NCBI RefSeq assembly: GCF_028453695.1
Contig: NC_135772.1
Span: forward strand, 20,579,412 to 20,643,411
DNA: 64,000 nt
DNA from: Augochlora pura
Taxonomy: Eukaryota > Arthropoda > Insecta > Hymenoptera > Halictidae
Reading direction: 5' to 3'
The translations under genes and the position numbers were made by a program. The notes beneath the pieces are model-generated. The model was not told the origin of the DNA and did no database searches. It worked only from the letters and a program-made list of their open reading frames with translations. Below are positions 36,001 through 51,000 of this stretch, in pieces. Numbering within the stretch: the stretch's first letter is position 1; the number at the start of each line of letters is the position of its first letter.

Positions 36001-39000
36001 AACGGTGCTCTCAGTTACGGATGTAACAGTGGTCGGTCCTGGTTCTGTAGTTTCTCCAGAAGCTGGAGTTGCATCTGTTTCCGAAGAATCTGTGGTTTCT
36101 GGTATCTCCGACGTTTCGCCGCTGGACTCCGGTGTTGTTGCATCCGTTGCACCGCTCTCGTCCGTCTCGGTGACTTCGGTCTCTGCGAATTCGGTATACG
36201 AATTAACGAATAAAAGGTATTTGTGATTTATTACATATACTGTAACCTCGCGTTTGCGATGCATCGAAAGCGTTTAAAAATTAATTAAAAATTGTAGAAG
36301 ACACAAGGTGAGAAATTAGGTGGGCTGCTTCTTTGGAAAAGATCTTTATTCGACTGACTCTTTCTTTTCGAAAAAGAGAAAGAGTCATCTCTTTAAAAAT
36401 AATCAAAATTTTCTCGTTTAAAATCGTTATAAATCCGAATATAGACACGCCCTCGAATTTAACTATTAATTATTCCCGTCACGGAAATTAATTTCACGAT
36501 AGAATATATTTAGGAGACCGAATTTCATTATTAAATTAACTGTATAATAATAGACGACTGTACAAGCAAATTTCAATATAAATTCAAATTTTAACAAATA
36601 GTTTAGTCTCTGTTAGCGAGACCAAAGCATCGTTTTGCACTGCTAATTAGAGATTCCATTGCCATAATACGCTATTAAATTTGACTCGATCGCGGAACGC
36701 GAAAATGTTCGATAAATTTTGAAACAGATATTACGATCTAATCGACTTATAATCGATTAATTTTGTACGTTCCTAACAGATCGATTTTATGCTTATCGAA
36801 TTAATTAATGCAATGTAGAATCGACGAAGAGGATCGGTGGCTTCATAGAAGCTAAAATTCTCTCGATTTCCAAAGCAATTTTCGAACGTTTGAATTGCAT
36901 CGATGAATTCGGGGAAATGTGGTTTAACCCGTTCGTTTGCTTACCACCGGACACGGTGCTTCCCTCCGTGACGGTCTCGTCGGTGGAGTCGGTGTCTCCC
37001 GAGACGGTGGTGAAGTCACCGGTCTCGTCCGTCGTCATCTCCGTTCCACTGCCCTCGAAAGTAGACCCGAATTCGGGGGTGTATGCCCCGGTGAGGAAAT
37101 CCGTGAAATCTGTGCCGCTTCCCTCGCCGCTTCCGGTTTCCCCGGGCGATATGTCGCCCCTGGTGTAAGGCGCGTCGCCGAGCATTTGATCGTTGGCGTC
37201 GCTTCCGGTGGACACGCCGCCGTTCGGGGAACTGAGCGGCGTGGCCTCTGTCATGTCCTCGGACTGGCTCGACGTTTCCTCCTGCACGCACGAACCATAA
37301 AAAAAAATATATACCACTAAATTATCGATCCACCTATTTTTTAAGCTATTAATTATTTATTAACGCTCAAATATTAAATGACAATTTTAAAACAATTTAA
37401 ATGACGATATACCGCGCAAAATTAAACCAACGATAGACGACGATTCTTCGATTAATAAATTGTCTGCCTATGCGTTAATTAATCAATATAATTTAATTAC
37501 AGTGACTCGATAGTAGCCACTGTATAAGCGTGTAAAAAGTTCAAGCGCTGAATTATTACAGGCTCTATTCCCAGAAATCGCAAGGGTTGTAAATAGCACT
37601 TCCGCGCACTGTAAGGTTTTCTATATTGTATGGTGGTGTGATAGTTTCCAGTGGCAACGGGATTCGATAGCATTTGCACGACGATAAGTCTAAATATAAA
37701 AGGCGAGCGGTCGCGAGACGGTTTCCAGATGTATTCGATTAGCTGAAACCGAGTTTCACTTACGGCCGGCGCCAGGCTCGAGGCAACCGTAACGAAGTCC
37801 TCGTCCTCGTAGACTTCGCATTCGTCGTCCTCCTCCGTCGTCTCCTCCTCGGTCAGATCTTTGATCTTCTCCGGCTGCACCGGTATCACCTCGTCTGCAG
37901 ACATAATTTAATCAATCATCCCTGCCCCTCCTCGGATGCCACGATCTTTTCGCTTACGCTGAAACGTTCCCACTTTGGAATCGGTCTTTTAAATTGTATA
38001 GCGTGGCGTGTGGAAAATTTATGGGCTACGTTGAAATTCTACGAAATTGAATTACGTCAAAATTGTGGGAAAAGTCGAATCGAGATTTCGCGAAGCTGGA
38101 TTAAAATTTTAAAAAGGTGTAGACTTGTAAGAAATCGCGCGGCGTTTTATTTGCATATTTTAACTCTGCATAAATATTTTATCTTTGCGTTTCTACCAAA
38201 TGAGGGGTGAAAAATCGATACGCGATTTAATACTTGTTTTATCAAAGGAGCAGCAAGAAATAAAAATTGTTTGCTCTGTCAAGGAAACTATTTAAGGCGG
38301 GACAAGTGCTCGTCGACGGAGTCGCGAGGGGCGAAACGTAATTTGTCCCCGAACCGCCGTCATCGTCTGGCGATCGGGGGTAAGGCCGTACCGTCCTCGC
38401 ACGGTTGCTTGTTGCAATCCTCGCTGGCGAACATCAACGTGCTCGCGTCGCAGTTACTCCAGTCCGTCGTCGTGTTGTCCTTCATGCAAATCACCTTGCG
38501 CTCCATGCTGCCGCCGCCGCACGGTTTCGAACACTGCGAACAGAGGACGCGGACGGTAAGGTGATTAATGGAGGAAATTCGAGGCGGACACGTTTCTCGC
38601 CGGGCCTTCACGGCCGCAAAGCCGTCGAAGATATCGAATTTCTTGACCGACCGGGAGAACGCGCGCGGATTTCACGCGGGACGCGAAAGCCTCGCGGCTT
38701 GTCCGCGCGACTCTCCGAGGAAATTGATGGCCAACGATCCTCGAAGTATCTTTTCCGAGACGGTGAACGCTGGAGGCTCGCCGATACTTTACCTCGCTCC
38801 ACGGGCCGGCGAACCAATCGCCTTTGCAATCCTCCACGGCGGTGCAGACTTTCGTGTCGTTGAACTTCTTGCCGGCGTCGCAATTTTCATCCGGCAGCTT
38901 CTTCACCGTATCGTCGCTGAACGTGCCGCAGAACACCTTGCGCGTCTGGATGCCGGATCCGCATTTCGCCGAACACTGGAACGAACGATAGAGGTCGGAT

Positions 39001-42000
39001 GTCGTGATCTTTCGGGATTTCATTTAGCTCGCTCCGTCGCGCGCGTCGTTGCGACGGCGCCCGTGAAAGGTCGATTTTAATAATATTTGCGTAAAAATAA
39101 CTAATCGTTAATCGATAATCACGTTCACTTTCTCATTCTTATATGATTATTATTAACTATGTATTACTCTAATTAACTTGCTTATTTATTTAGCTTCGAA
39201 TTATTTTATTCAGCTCGCGTTTCGAAATCTACTCTGTTCACTCGGTTTCAAGGAATATCAGATCTTAAAAACTAATAAATAATTATTCGAGACTGTTTTT
39301 AATACGCCTTCGAAAACTGAATAATTCCTAACGAAAATGCATTTCTTGTAATATTCATCGAAACCTGGTATAAAGTGACGCGAGCCGCGTATAAAGAGCC
39401 AGCGGTCCGATAAGGGTTGAATTCCGGCGTGTCGAAACAAATTTGCCGTTCCACTTACGTCGCTCCACTGCGAGCCAAACCATGAGACCTCGCAATCCTT
39501 CTTTCCCTCGCATTCCCGGCTCAATTCCGGCTTCTTCTCGGCGTCGCACTTGTCATCCGGATAAACGGTGCCTTCTTGCGTGGAGCAGCGAGCGGTTCTC
39601 GTCTCCCGAGTCAGTCCGCATTTGTCGTCGCACTGTCGGAACGGAACAGGGCCAAAACGATGATCACAGGGAACACGTTACCGGCTTACACAGGGGACCC
39701 GGAGACGCTTTCTCATTTTAAATCTATCTCTCGGAGGGCAACTCGCGGTGTCTCGATATTACTCGAGAAGGGGCCGGCAGCTACTGCCTCCCTCTCTCTC
39801 TCTCTCTCTCCCTCACTATTTTTCGCCCCGGGAATGGATTTTTAAAATAACGAAGGGATAATGGGTATTTGGGTGTCATCTTAGAGAGAAAAGCGGCGGA
39901 CTTACACCACTCCAATCCGACGTGACCCAGTCGAGGCCTTCGCAAGGTCTCAATTCGCAGGGCTTCTCACGCTCTGGAACCTCGCCCTCGCACGCCTCGT
40001 CCTCCAACACTTGGATCTTGCCGTTCTCCTTCTTGTAGCACGTCACCCTCCTGGTTTCCTTGCCCGGTCCGCACAGACGGTCGCACTGTCGAATCATAGC
40101 AATCGTTTGCATCAAAAATCCCTTCCTCCTTTGCTCGAATTTTTCCAATTACTTAATTTTACTCAAGACATTAATTATTTAATAAAAGCCAAATCCTTCC
40201 GTTCAGGTGAAAATTATTTAAAGCGTCGAATTATTCGTCAGACTTCGTAACATCCGAGACCGTACCGGTTTCCATGGGCCAACGTGGAATCGAGGGCACT
40301 CGAGGTCCTTGTTACACTCCTGGCTGGTCGGCCCTTTCGGTCCCACCTTCTCCAGACACTGGTTATCGTCCACCACCGATGCTATTTCACCGGCGATGAC
40401 CTGCTCGCATTTGATCTCCCGGGTCTGCTCGCCCCCCTCCCCGCAGTGCTTGCTGCACGGGCCCCACTCGCCCTCCACCCACACAGGTGGACAGGGGTCC
40501 TGGCTACAGGCCTCCGTGTCAGCTGGTTCCATCTGCGGATCGCAGAGGCTCTCATCCACCGGCTGGCTGTCCCTCCTTCTCACGCAGGCTACTCGCCTCG
40601 ACTGATAACCTTCGCCAATCAAAATCATATTTTTTACCATTTTCTTCTTATTTCTAATCATTTATTTCCACGAATCGTACGATTTTTATTTAAAATATGT
40701 TTCTCAGCGAAAAGAACAATTATTAAACAATTGTACCGGTTCCAGTGTACGATTCTACGTTTCTGCAATTTTTGAATATTCTCGGATAATGTCATTGTCA
40801 ATTTAATTAGAGGAGAATTTGCAAGATTTCTAGAACCGATCCGCGGACAGGCTGTGAGTGAATTAATGGTACTAGACATCGTTCGGCTATTATTATTCCA
40901 TCAAATTTCGAATCGCCGGCTCGAAATACGGAGCGGTCAGCGATTATTAATTCGGCGATCGGTCCGATCTCGCGACGATATGAATTTCGTGAACGGTACC
41001 TCCGCCGCAAGTCGAGCTGCAACTCGAAAACTCGTCGACTATCCATGTGTAGATGTCCGTGTCGGACTGCGAGAACTTTTTCGGCACGCTGTACTCGTAA
41101 TTCACGCCGACGTTGTGGTCCTGATACAATAGCTGCAACAAGGAGACCACATAAACTTTATAATTATTTATTATATTATCTCCATACGTATTTTTATATT
41201 GTAAAATTGTCAGTGTCCTAAAGATAAAAATACTGTAAATGTTGCTTGAGATATTAAAGCAGCAATTTCTGTATTGAAACGATGGATAATATATTAACCC
41301 TTTGCAGTCGAAGTAATTTTCTAAATTTAAAAGATAATCGCTCGTTTATTTCCGTCGGAAACAGTTTTCCGAAATTCGGGGCGGATTTCGGGGAGGGTCG
41401 GGGATGCACTCACCACGACGTAAATTGGTTCATTGGTCGGGCCCAAGGCGGCGATGCTGTCGGGCGCCGAGAATCCTTGCGGGTCCCTCGAATAATGGAA
41501 TATGGTTCCAGCGAATTTCAGGCTTCGCGGGAAGTCTATCCTCCAGTTTCCGTTCAGGTAATAGTGGCCGGACGTGTTTCTAACGGCTGCGAGAATAAAA
41601 CGGGTTAAAGCGTTAGCAGCACGACCGGTCTATTAGTTTCTAATTCAATAGCGCCGAGCCCCAGCGTGTCTCCACGCGCATCGGTAAATTCACTGACCTA
41701 AGTAATTGTTCGACGACTCGATCTCCTTCACCGCTATGTTCGTCGCTCCTTTCGGGATCAGCAAGATGTCGATGTAACCTGCGGAACGTATCGTTGATCG
41801 ATTCATTTCGAATTAAACCTTCTAATGTTACGATACAAAAATTTTTAGGAAAAACTGATGGGACACTCTAATATAATAGAATTTACACTTCAAGGACCGT
41901 TCGAGAGTTTTCTCGTGTTTCGAGAACGTACAAGTTTGCCTGAAAAAGACGTGGTCCCAGGCGTACGTCTTACAGATTTCTGAGCGGTCCTTGAAGCGTT

Positions 42001-45000
42001 AATTTCGAGGGCGAAGCTTTTCGATCCAGGAATGAAACGAGGACGATAGGGTCGTTTATGATTCGCTCCGCCTCGTTCGCGCGCGATAGGCGATCGAATT
42101 ACTCACCGAGTTGCAGATCGTCGTTGGTGAAGAGTCCGGAGACAGTGTTGCAATCGGAGCCGTCGCCGCCGCATTCTCTGCAGGCGTCCTCCTGCACGTT
42201 GCTTCCCAGCATCATGTCGCATCCGACGTGCTGGCGATCAAAGTTAAATTACCGCTTGCGCGCGCGCGATAGCCGCGATAATTGCCGCTCGCCCGACAAC
42301 AACGAACTACATACAACGGAACCCGTGCGCGATCATGCCGCCGGATGAATCGCGGATCGTTGTACTCACCATGCACTTCCCTTCGACGCAGACGTCGTTC
42401 TTCTCCGGCTCGCAGGGCGTCCCGTCGATCACCGACATCTTGTGCCGATAGAAGAAACGCTCGCCCCGCGGCATGCAATTCAATTCGCACTTGTTCGAGC
42501 CGCCGGTGTACGGGATCCAGCTGCGGGCAAACGATTTCACGCGGTTCGAGCCGGTCAGATCGATCGGTTTGTCGCGGGGGCGATCGAAGGACCTAACGCT
42601 CGGTACCCAATATCAACCCCCGAAATTCTCGCGGTATAGTAATCCTTTCTTTAATTCTTTTGCAATTTAGGAATCACAGTTGACATCTTTATTCTACTAT
42701 TTTTATAATATTTCTCAACGACAGAATTTGACTAATTAAAAGGGGTTTCTTTTGAAAATGCCTCGATCGGATTACAAATAATTTATTTGATCCCTCGTCT
42801 ATTAACTTGTGTAATGGATACCGAAAAATTCAATGTTTCAACGTCGCGACTGGAATAGGATAATAAAATTGATTTCGATACTCACTCGTAATGGACTCCC
42901 TCGAAGGGAACAGAGTTGAATTCCGCGCACTGCTCCGCTCGGAAATCTCTTCCGCTCTCCGGACATTCCTAAGCGAAAGACAGAAAATGGCGACCCTTAG
43001 TCTTCATCCCCTTACTTTCGTAGGAAAAAGAACGCGCGAACTAAAACCTTCTAAATAAAAATTCGTAGCGGAACTCTGCTTTTAAATTCTATGGAAGAAG
43101 ACGGAAACGACTATTGTAAAATAATCAAATAAATAAAATAATAGCTAAATAATAAAACTTGTTACATCCCCTACGGAGGGACATCCTATAGCAAGGATTT
43201 AATATTACGATATATTCTACCCCGTAGAAAATCGATCTGCTCGCACGGAATCTGCTGCCCTCTACAAATTACGTACAAACAAATGGTCATCATCCCTTTG
43301 TCGCGTTTCGCGAGGAGGACGTGGCCACGCCTAAGAAACTGCCTGGCTTGAAACGTGTTTGATTAGAGGACGGCGCGTTTTCGAAATTGTGAGCGAGCGG
43401 TCCCGTTGTCCCGGAGGGGCAGGAGAGCACCCTCGAGCGTTCCATCTTGGCGGGACGCGACGCATTTTTCAATTTGCGTCTATATCACCGCGGAGCACGT
43501 ATTTCTTCGTGAAGGAAGTGCCCTCTCTCTCTCTCTCTCACTCTCCCACGCCGTGGCCACAATTTATTTCCGACTCGCAAAGGAGCAGGTAGAGGGTGGA
43601 ATGCATTCGCGCGGACAAGAGCCGGCCGCCGGCGGCGCAAAGAAAAACATGCGAACGCGCGACACGGGCCACTTGTAACCGCGCGCGCGCGCGCTGCCCG
43701 CCAACCTTTCTCGAGTGCTTTCGCATCGGGGCTTTTTTCTGTTCTCGCGGAGTTTGCTCGCGACCCAGTAATTATCCGTCGTCGGTCCCCATGCTCCAGT
43801 TTCGCCGGGGAACCCGCGGAACACAGTCGCAATTTTCAGATTCCTTTCCCTGCCCGGAGACGGCAAATATTAGCGGCAAAGTACCCCCCGCCGGATGCTT
43901 CGGCAAACGTTTGCCGTCGCATTAAAGACCCCGTCATTTATTTAGCGTATATCGAATACGCTAATTATTCCGTATATTCCGGGCGAACGACCGTTTCGAA
44001 AAAATTCACCGCCCGATTGAAGTCGAGTCGCGCGGGAAACGGAAGTAAGATCAACAGCGAGTTCGTACGAGTTTTACAGACTTGAAATATGTTTGCCGTA
44101 GACGTTCTCTATGTTATTGACCGCTGCGTCGATCTATTTTGAAGATAAATTTTCTTACGTCCTTTATCATATATATTTGTCACAATAAGTATAGTTTTGT
44201 CGACGGTTGTTCCAGAATATTTCTGCAAAATTCGCGGCTACAATATCGCTGTTTCACAGCGAATCGGAAAGCCATCTCTCGAGCCCCAGTGGCCCAGTCG
44301 CGATTCGGTCCATATATGTATAGGTTCTGGGTGAACAGAACATCCGCCGGTTAGGGGAGCAAGGTGCCAACGCAATGCCGGCCGCCATTTGCACTTGGGA
44401 TCGGGATAGGGGATGAATCCACCCACCGTGTGATATCATCGTTGCTATTGGAATGGTGTTTGCTTGTTTGGCCCGCGGATCGATCCGGTGGGAAATTGTG
44501 TTCGTGTTTACCTCGGACAATGACAGCGGCGCGGGGGAGAGGAAGGGGAAGGGGGAGATGCAGGGGGAGAGAGAGAGAGAGAGGGGGGGCAGGTTTGATT
44601 AATTGATCCTGCGGGGAGGCGGCGGGGTGGTGCTTTTTATTATTCAGGGCTCGTCGACCGGGTTTGTTAACCCTTTTTCGGACCGCGTTCTTTCCGGGAT
44701 TCGGAGCCGAACTTGTTTGCCGCGGGGGTGATCCGCGTCCGGCTCGTGGGCTGCGTTGACAATGCCGATACTTGTTATTGTCTTGCGAAAGAGGAGGAGG
44801 GCTCGTACCGTGTTCGCGGAACTGTGTCACGTAAATTTCGAATATATCCTATGCATTCGGAGGAACGTGTAGTCCTCGAGGAAATATTCCTGGGAAAATT
44901 GGTTCAATATGTTTGAGAAAAATATTTTCGAGGACGTGCTCCCAAGAAAATATTTTCAGGAATATGTCACAGCGACGATGTTTTCGGGGAGAAGCTTTAA

Positions 45001-48000
45001 ATATAAAAAAGCAACGGTGAACACGTTCTGTGCCGAGCTGTATTTAGTCGACTCTTCGTTCTGGTCGATTGAAGCTTGGAAAATCAATATATTATGTTCA
45101 TTTATCAACTATTGTCGATATAACTATGAAACAGAGTTATTATGGATCTATTCTATTGGTGGAAATTATTTCTTGAATTTTAACTTGTCGCGAAATATTT
45201 TTTCAACGTATTAAATAGCTATTTGAGCATAGAACGGTGGCATAGAACGTGTTAAAATAGCGTCGACTTTCGGGGTCGATTTTCGGCTTCGAAAGCGTCG
45301 ATACGTCTCGCCTAACCTCGCGTGCACGCGTCCAGACGCGACGCAGAAGATCCACCTCACGTATAAGTGAGTAACGCGGCAGTTGCGACGAGACCGGGGA
45401 GGAGGAGGAGGAGGATGCTGCTGGGGGATGGCGGGACGAGCAGGTATATAATGTCGATAAATCGAGCAGAGGTTCTAAAAAGGAAGAAAAGAGATGCCGG
45501 GCGGGACTGGTGCCGCGCACGCGGGGATGCGCGACGATTTATGACGTAAGATTTCTTGCGGGCCGCGCCGCGCCGCGCGGAAGCTTGTCCGGAGCCGAAA
45601 ACGTGGAACAAAATCGTGGGACGGGGAAACGAGCCGGGTTAGGGAGGGAAGGGCTGCTGTTTGGTCACCGTGAAAGAGAAAAAAAAAATCGCGATCCCGA
45701 AACGGACGGCAGAGGATGAGGAATGTTGCCCGGGGATCTGCGGAAACGTGATTTATGGCGCGGCCCGCTTTTCTACCGGGTTGCGAGCCCCCGCGATTGA
45801 CCTTGACGCTTATTCAAATCGATGGTTTACGAGCCGAATCGTTTCGGGGTCACGGGAGATAACCGGCGCCCTGCCGCCACCGACGATCCATTGCTCCCCC
45901 TAAAACCGCAACGCCGGAGTCGCTCGGGGTGGAAAACGCTGTTACGGTATCTTTCGGATTAATATTTTAAGAAACGAAAAGATGAGAAATACCGACAAGA
46001 CATGGTATCGAAAACTGAATAGTTGAACAATTTTCGAGCTTTGAAGACACGCGAAGCATATGCAGGAGACGTGAATTCACTTTGAGGGATGGTTTGAAGA
46101 ATTCAGTGACAAGTTGCTATAACGTTTGAACCCTTAGAGATATTCCAATGAAATGTTCACTAAAAATAGTGAAAAAATTCGTAGCTAGTGGTGATTAAAT
46201 ATTTTTTGAATTTATTGAACAATAAATTTCAGTAAATGATAATTCCTCCTTTCGATTTAAAAAAGAATTGCAAATATACAAACTAGTTTTTATTTTCTAA
46301 ATATCTGAATATTTGAATATTGAACACTGCACTTCGAATTATCAACTTAAACGTCGCTAGATTCCTCAAGCCGGACCACAATACGGCGGTGCGAAGTCGT
46401 CGGTGGAAAAAAAGGGGGATCGGGAATCAATGACCGTTCCTTAGAAATACGAAGGCAAGTGACTCGCAATTACGGTGACTCGTAATTAACGGTTCGCGCT
46501 CGTTAAAGAAACCCCATCTTCCCGCAGCATCCTCCCCCTCCACACCCTCCACCCCCTCCCCCTCCTCCCCCGGTTTATCCCTTGGAGCAGAGCTCGGTTC
46601 CGGCTACTCGAGAGTTTCATCCGGCCGGTAAACCGAAGCCCCCGGGGGGAGTCTCCGCCCGTTCGATAATCGCTGTTTAGCCGGCGGGCATTGTTACTAA
46701 TTACGAAATCTCGAGACAAAGGGGGGCGAGAACAATGAGCCCCGCGTTCGAGGCAATTTTTGCAGCGCCGCCGCGGCGCAAACCCTCTTATACCCCCGTT
46801 CGCGTTATGAAACGGATCGCCCCGTTTGATTCTAAAGTGGCTCGGCGACTCGGTCGTTCAACCCGTTGAAATCGGTTGCGCAACAAACGACGCCGACGTT
46901 TCCCGTACAATGTACATTGTTGCCGCGCGCCCCGTTCTTCGTTTCGAAAAAAAAACGGTCGCGAAAGAAAAACGCGCCTCGCTTGCCGCAAAAATGATTT
47001 TCTCTCCGGTTAATCCTTTAATTATGGTCTTCTCTCTTTCCCCGCGGAATCGTCTCGTTGCCGACGATTCGTACGGTTCTTCGAGTCCGTGCTATTGTCG
47101 CGACGATCTCGCCTTTTTGGCGGAGACGGATATTATTATTTCGTCGACGGAAATTATTATTTTGTCAACGACAGTCTGTTTCAGAAACGAACGCCGCTTG
47201 GTGAAAGAAAAGCCAAAGACGGCGGTATACAATGAGGAAAGAATTAGACGACGATCGTCTCTGTTGAATAAATCGGCCGACAATTAATATCCAGGAGCAG
47301 CGTGTCCGTGCACGGCAGCGACGCAACCTGTGGCCGGTTTCGTTTAGCACCCCTCCGCCGCGCCGCTTTAACAAAGTTAATACTTCGCGACTCGAGGCCG
47401 CATAATGGCCGGCCGTTCATAAATTTTAGTATCTCCGACAGCGCGCTGCTATAGTATCGCCCGGCCGGGTCATATTGTCGCGTTCGGAGACCATTAAAGG
47501 TCCTTCCCTAAGCCGTTCGGGATTTTCGGTGGCCCGTCCGCGGTATAGCAACCCCATCGGCGTCCACCTGGGAGCGGAACTTTCCGAAGAAAGAGTTAAG
47601 TCCGCTACCGGCCCAGTCGAGGTGCATCTCTGGTCGTACATCGTCGACGAATTAAATTAATCGAAATGGAACAGAATTAGTTTGGTAATTTTTAGAATAA
47701 ATCTTAACGACTATATAATTTATTTTCTAGAATTTAAAAAAATTTGTAACGTTGTTTTTTTCACCCTTCCAAAGGTAGGATATTTTAAAATATTTTTTGA
47801 GAATCAAAATTGCCTCAGAATTGCCCGGCGAAAGAGATCCAGAATATTTTCGGTGGAGAACGCTCGACGAAATCGTCCGCCGACCGGGGTTTTTCTTTTT
47901 GCCCCTGGAGTATCCAGGACACGGGGGGGCTGCAATTTCATTTCTCTTTCTTTCTCCGCTGACGGATGGACCGCGATTATCGGCCATTTTCTTCTCGTTC

Positions 48001-51000
48001 CTCACCCGGAGGAGGTTCGTGGCAATCATACAGTCGAAACGATTCACCGGGAAAATGATTCGGCGGCGTCGATCATTTTATGGCGGCCACGTGACCCTTG
48101 GAAATACATTTCCACGGAGACCGAGGCGTCCATATTCCCGCTTGGCCGGGGAAACGGCGAGGGTCAAGGAATCGTCGCCGTCGTCGGTGGTGGTTCCGGA
48201 CACGCTTGTGCGGCTGGAATACGTTCGTGACCCGGGAAGATGAAATTAACGCGGAGGGGTTCCCGATTGATGGATGCCGGTCCTCGCGAGAATTGATTCG
48301 AGCGCCGCCTTCGATTGCCGTCACAAATTCATGCGGACTGCGTGCATAGGAGAAATTAGGTTTTGATCCCGCTAAGCGGCGCACGATACCCTCCTACGTT
48401 CTCGGAGGATACGTGCCGTTCGATGGGAAACAATTTACCGCGATTGCGCCGTCGCGGCTAATGGATTCGAAGCGGGAAAATAATATTTCTTACTCAAAAC
48501 TCTTATAATGTTATTGTAATATTCTACGATAACTATATTTCTTAAGTTCAAAAGATTAACTGTACTATCTGCTTTCTATTTTTATACTATAATAACCGCT
48601 GCATCGAAGAAACATAATTCATTTAACAGCCACATTTCAGGTATATATTTTTAAACAACAAAACCTTTTACATTCTGCATAATGTCCGAGGTACACTAAT
48701 TTAGCTTGGGTCAAACGTGACTCGGCATCGTTCCGCGACTATTAAGAGTGAAAAAGAAAGATTTTGCAACTCCGAACGCCGAACGATCGTTAATTAAAAG
48801 ACACCGTCGAATGGAATTTTAAAAGGCGGTTCATAGTACCGATAAAAAAATTAGACACGTTTCACGCTAATCGTAGCTTTGCGGTGGAAAATCCCAGGCA
48901 ACGATAACGACGCCATCGTGCATCTAATGTTTCGAGTTTCTAAAGAACTTCGTTGGTCCCTGAGACTTACGACTCCGTCGGCCGCTGTATATACAGGGCG
49001 TCTCAAAAATGATCGAGCAAAAATATTCTCCGGCCGAATTTCGGGCAACCAAGTTTTTGAACACAAAAAGTCGTCGAACTCGTCTCGAAGCGCCCGACAA
49101 TCCTGCGTCACGAACAGTGGAGGTTGCCGGATGAAAAGAAAAAGAATGGCGCGACGCGTGTTTTGAGGAAGCCTGTAGACAGGCGGCGTGTTTACGACTG
49201 CCGCCACGAGATCCCGCGGTTTTAACTTCTGCCGATGTCCCGAAGGCGCAGGCCGAGAGTGTATCCTCGAGCCGGGGATTTAGTGGACACATCCCCCAGG
49301 GAGAGGGCGATCTTTACAGCCGTTGTAAACTTTTAATCCCGCGTTGTATTTCAGCGAGGGTCAACGCGTCGATCAGGCCGCCGCGCGGGACAAGGAATAT
49401 CATCGGCGACGGGGAGAGAGAGCCCTGTTAGGCCGATACGCGCGCGCGTACCTGGACGCGCGCCTGCGATTTTACGGCGTCCCGGTGACCTCGTAAACTC
49501 CATCCGCCTCGAACACAACGCCGGGCACAGTTCCAAGAACCGGTTGCTTGTCACCGACCGTTTAACCCTTTGTTTCCCGCGATTATTAATTGACAATTAC
49601 GTTTTATATTCGCCGGACGGGGCGACGGCCCGTGGAACGTGTCGCCGACAGGAGAACCGTTCGCCATTTTTATTTCGCTTTCTTGCCGCGACACGGAAAT
49701 ATCGAACAGCTGGTCGGACGATTTTTCGGAAAGACGAACGTCGGTATCGCAAAGTCCCCCGCCGGTGTGCACGATGCTTTGGGATATATAAGGGACGTCG
49801 ATTTTATGCGATCGTGACCGCCGCGATCCTCCACGCGGTCGTGTACCAGCGATTTTTATTCTGCTCGAAACTCGAATGAATTTATACGAATTTGATCGCA
49901 GAAGGGACGACCAGAGAGAATCGCGTGCTCTAACTCCGTAAGCGATGGATGTCCCAAGACATCCTGCACCAATTGCACTGATTTCTATAAATTTTCAATT
50001 TATGCAACGACAGCGAACGCCACGGTATTCCAGCGTGAACGCAAACGAACGATCGCTGGGAACGGGCCGGCAATTCTGCTGGCGGGGATTAATCGATCAT
50101 CGAAACAATTTGTCAAGATCACCTGAGTCCGGTGAGAAAAGAACGGGGAGCTAACAGTCCAGTGTCCCCGTTGATTAAGTAGTTTTAAATGAAAGTTTGA
50201 CGCGGCGCGGCACGAGGCCGTCAAGACTCTCGGTTGTTCGGATCGATCCGCGCTGAAACGGAGAGCCGAAGAAGAAGACAACAAAGAGACCAGAGATCGA
50301 GAGAAAGAGAGAGAGAGGAGAGAGGAGGAGATGGCGACCCGGGTTCGTTCAGTCGGCCACACGTGAACAACACAATGGTTCAGGGTTCAATGCGGCTGCG
50401 GCTGACATTTAACGAACCGAATTAAATAATGATATAAATCATTTTATAGAAGACCGTGGCGAACCGATGCTGCTCGGCGAATTGACCGATATATTCAAAG
50501 GTTAGGGACGAGGAAACGTAAATTCGTGCCGGTGGCTCGACTGGCCCTTTCTCTTTAACCGGGAGCAATGCTTTCTTCGATTATGCATGCATTAGGTTGG
50601 TGGTATTCATTTTGGTGGATTAGGTATTAATCTTTTTTTTTATTAAATCAATGGCTCTTGAAAAAAGATATACAGTTTTATATAGTTACTTAAACATTCG
50701 ACATTTCATATGCACTTTATCGAATAAGATAGAAATACTGTAAGCCAGAATATTAGGTTGATGCATATGAAATATCGAATTTCTAAGCGAGTATATAAAA
50801 CTGCATATCTTTTTTTCAAAAGCTATTAATTTAATGAAAATGTGCGGCATTTGTTTCAATACACTTTTCCCAACGCGAGTTTCATTCACAAATGTCTGTC
50901 TTCGAGAAATTCTGATTTTTCGGATCGATAAACGAAGCAGTACCGCGACGGCAGTGTACGTAATAGAACTATCAGATTCGATTCATTGATTCGCGATCGC

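Noticed and set aside
47682..48243. Overlapping 182- and 148-codon frames considered as a nested gene
   Set aside because: Several frames are open at once in CpG-rich DNA, with no conserved motif and no splice partners.
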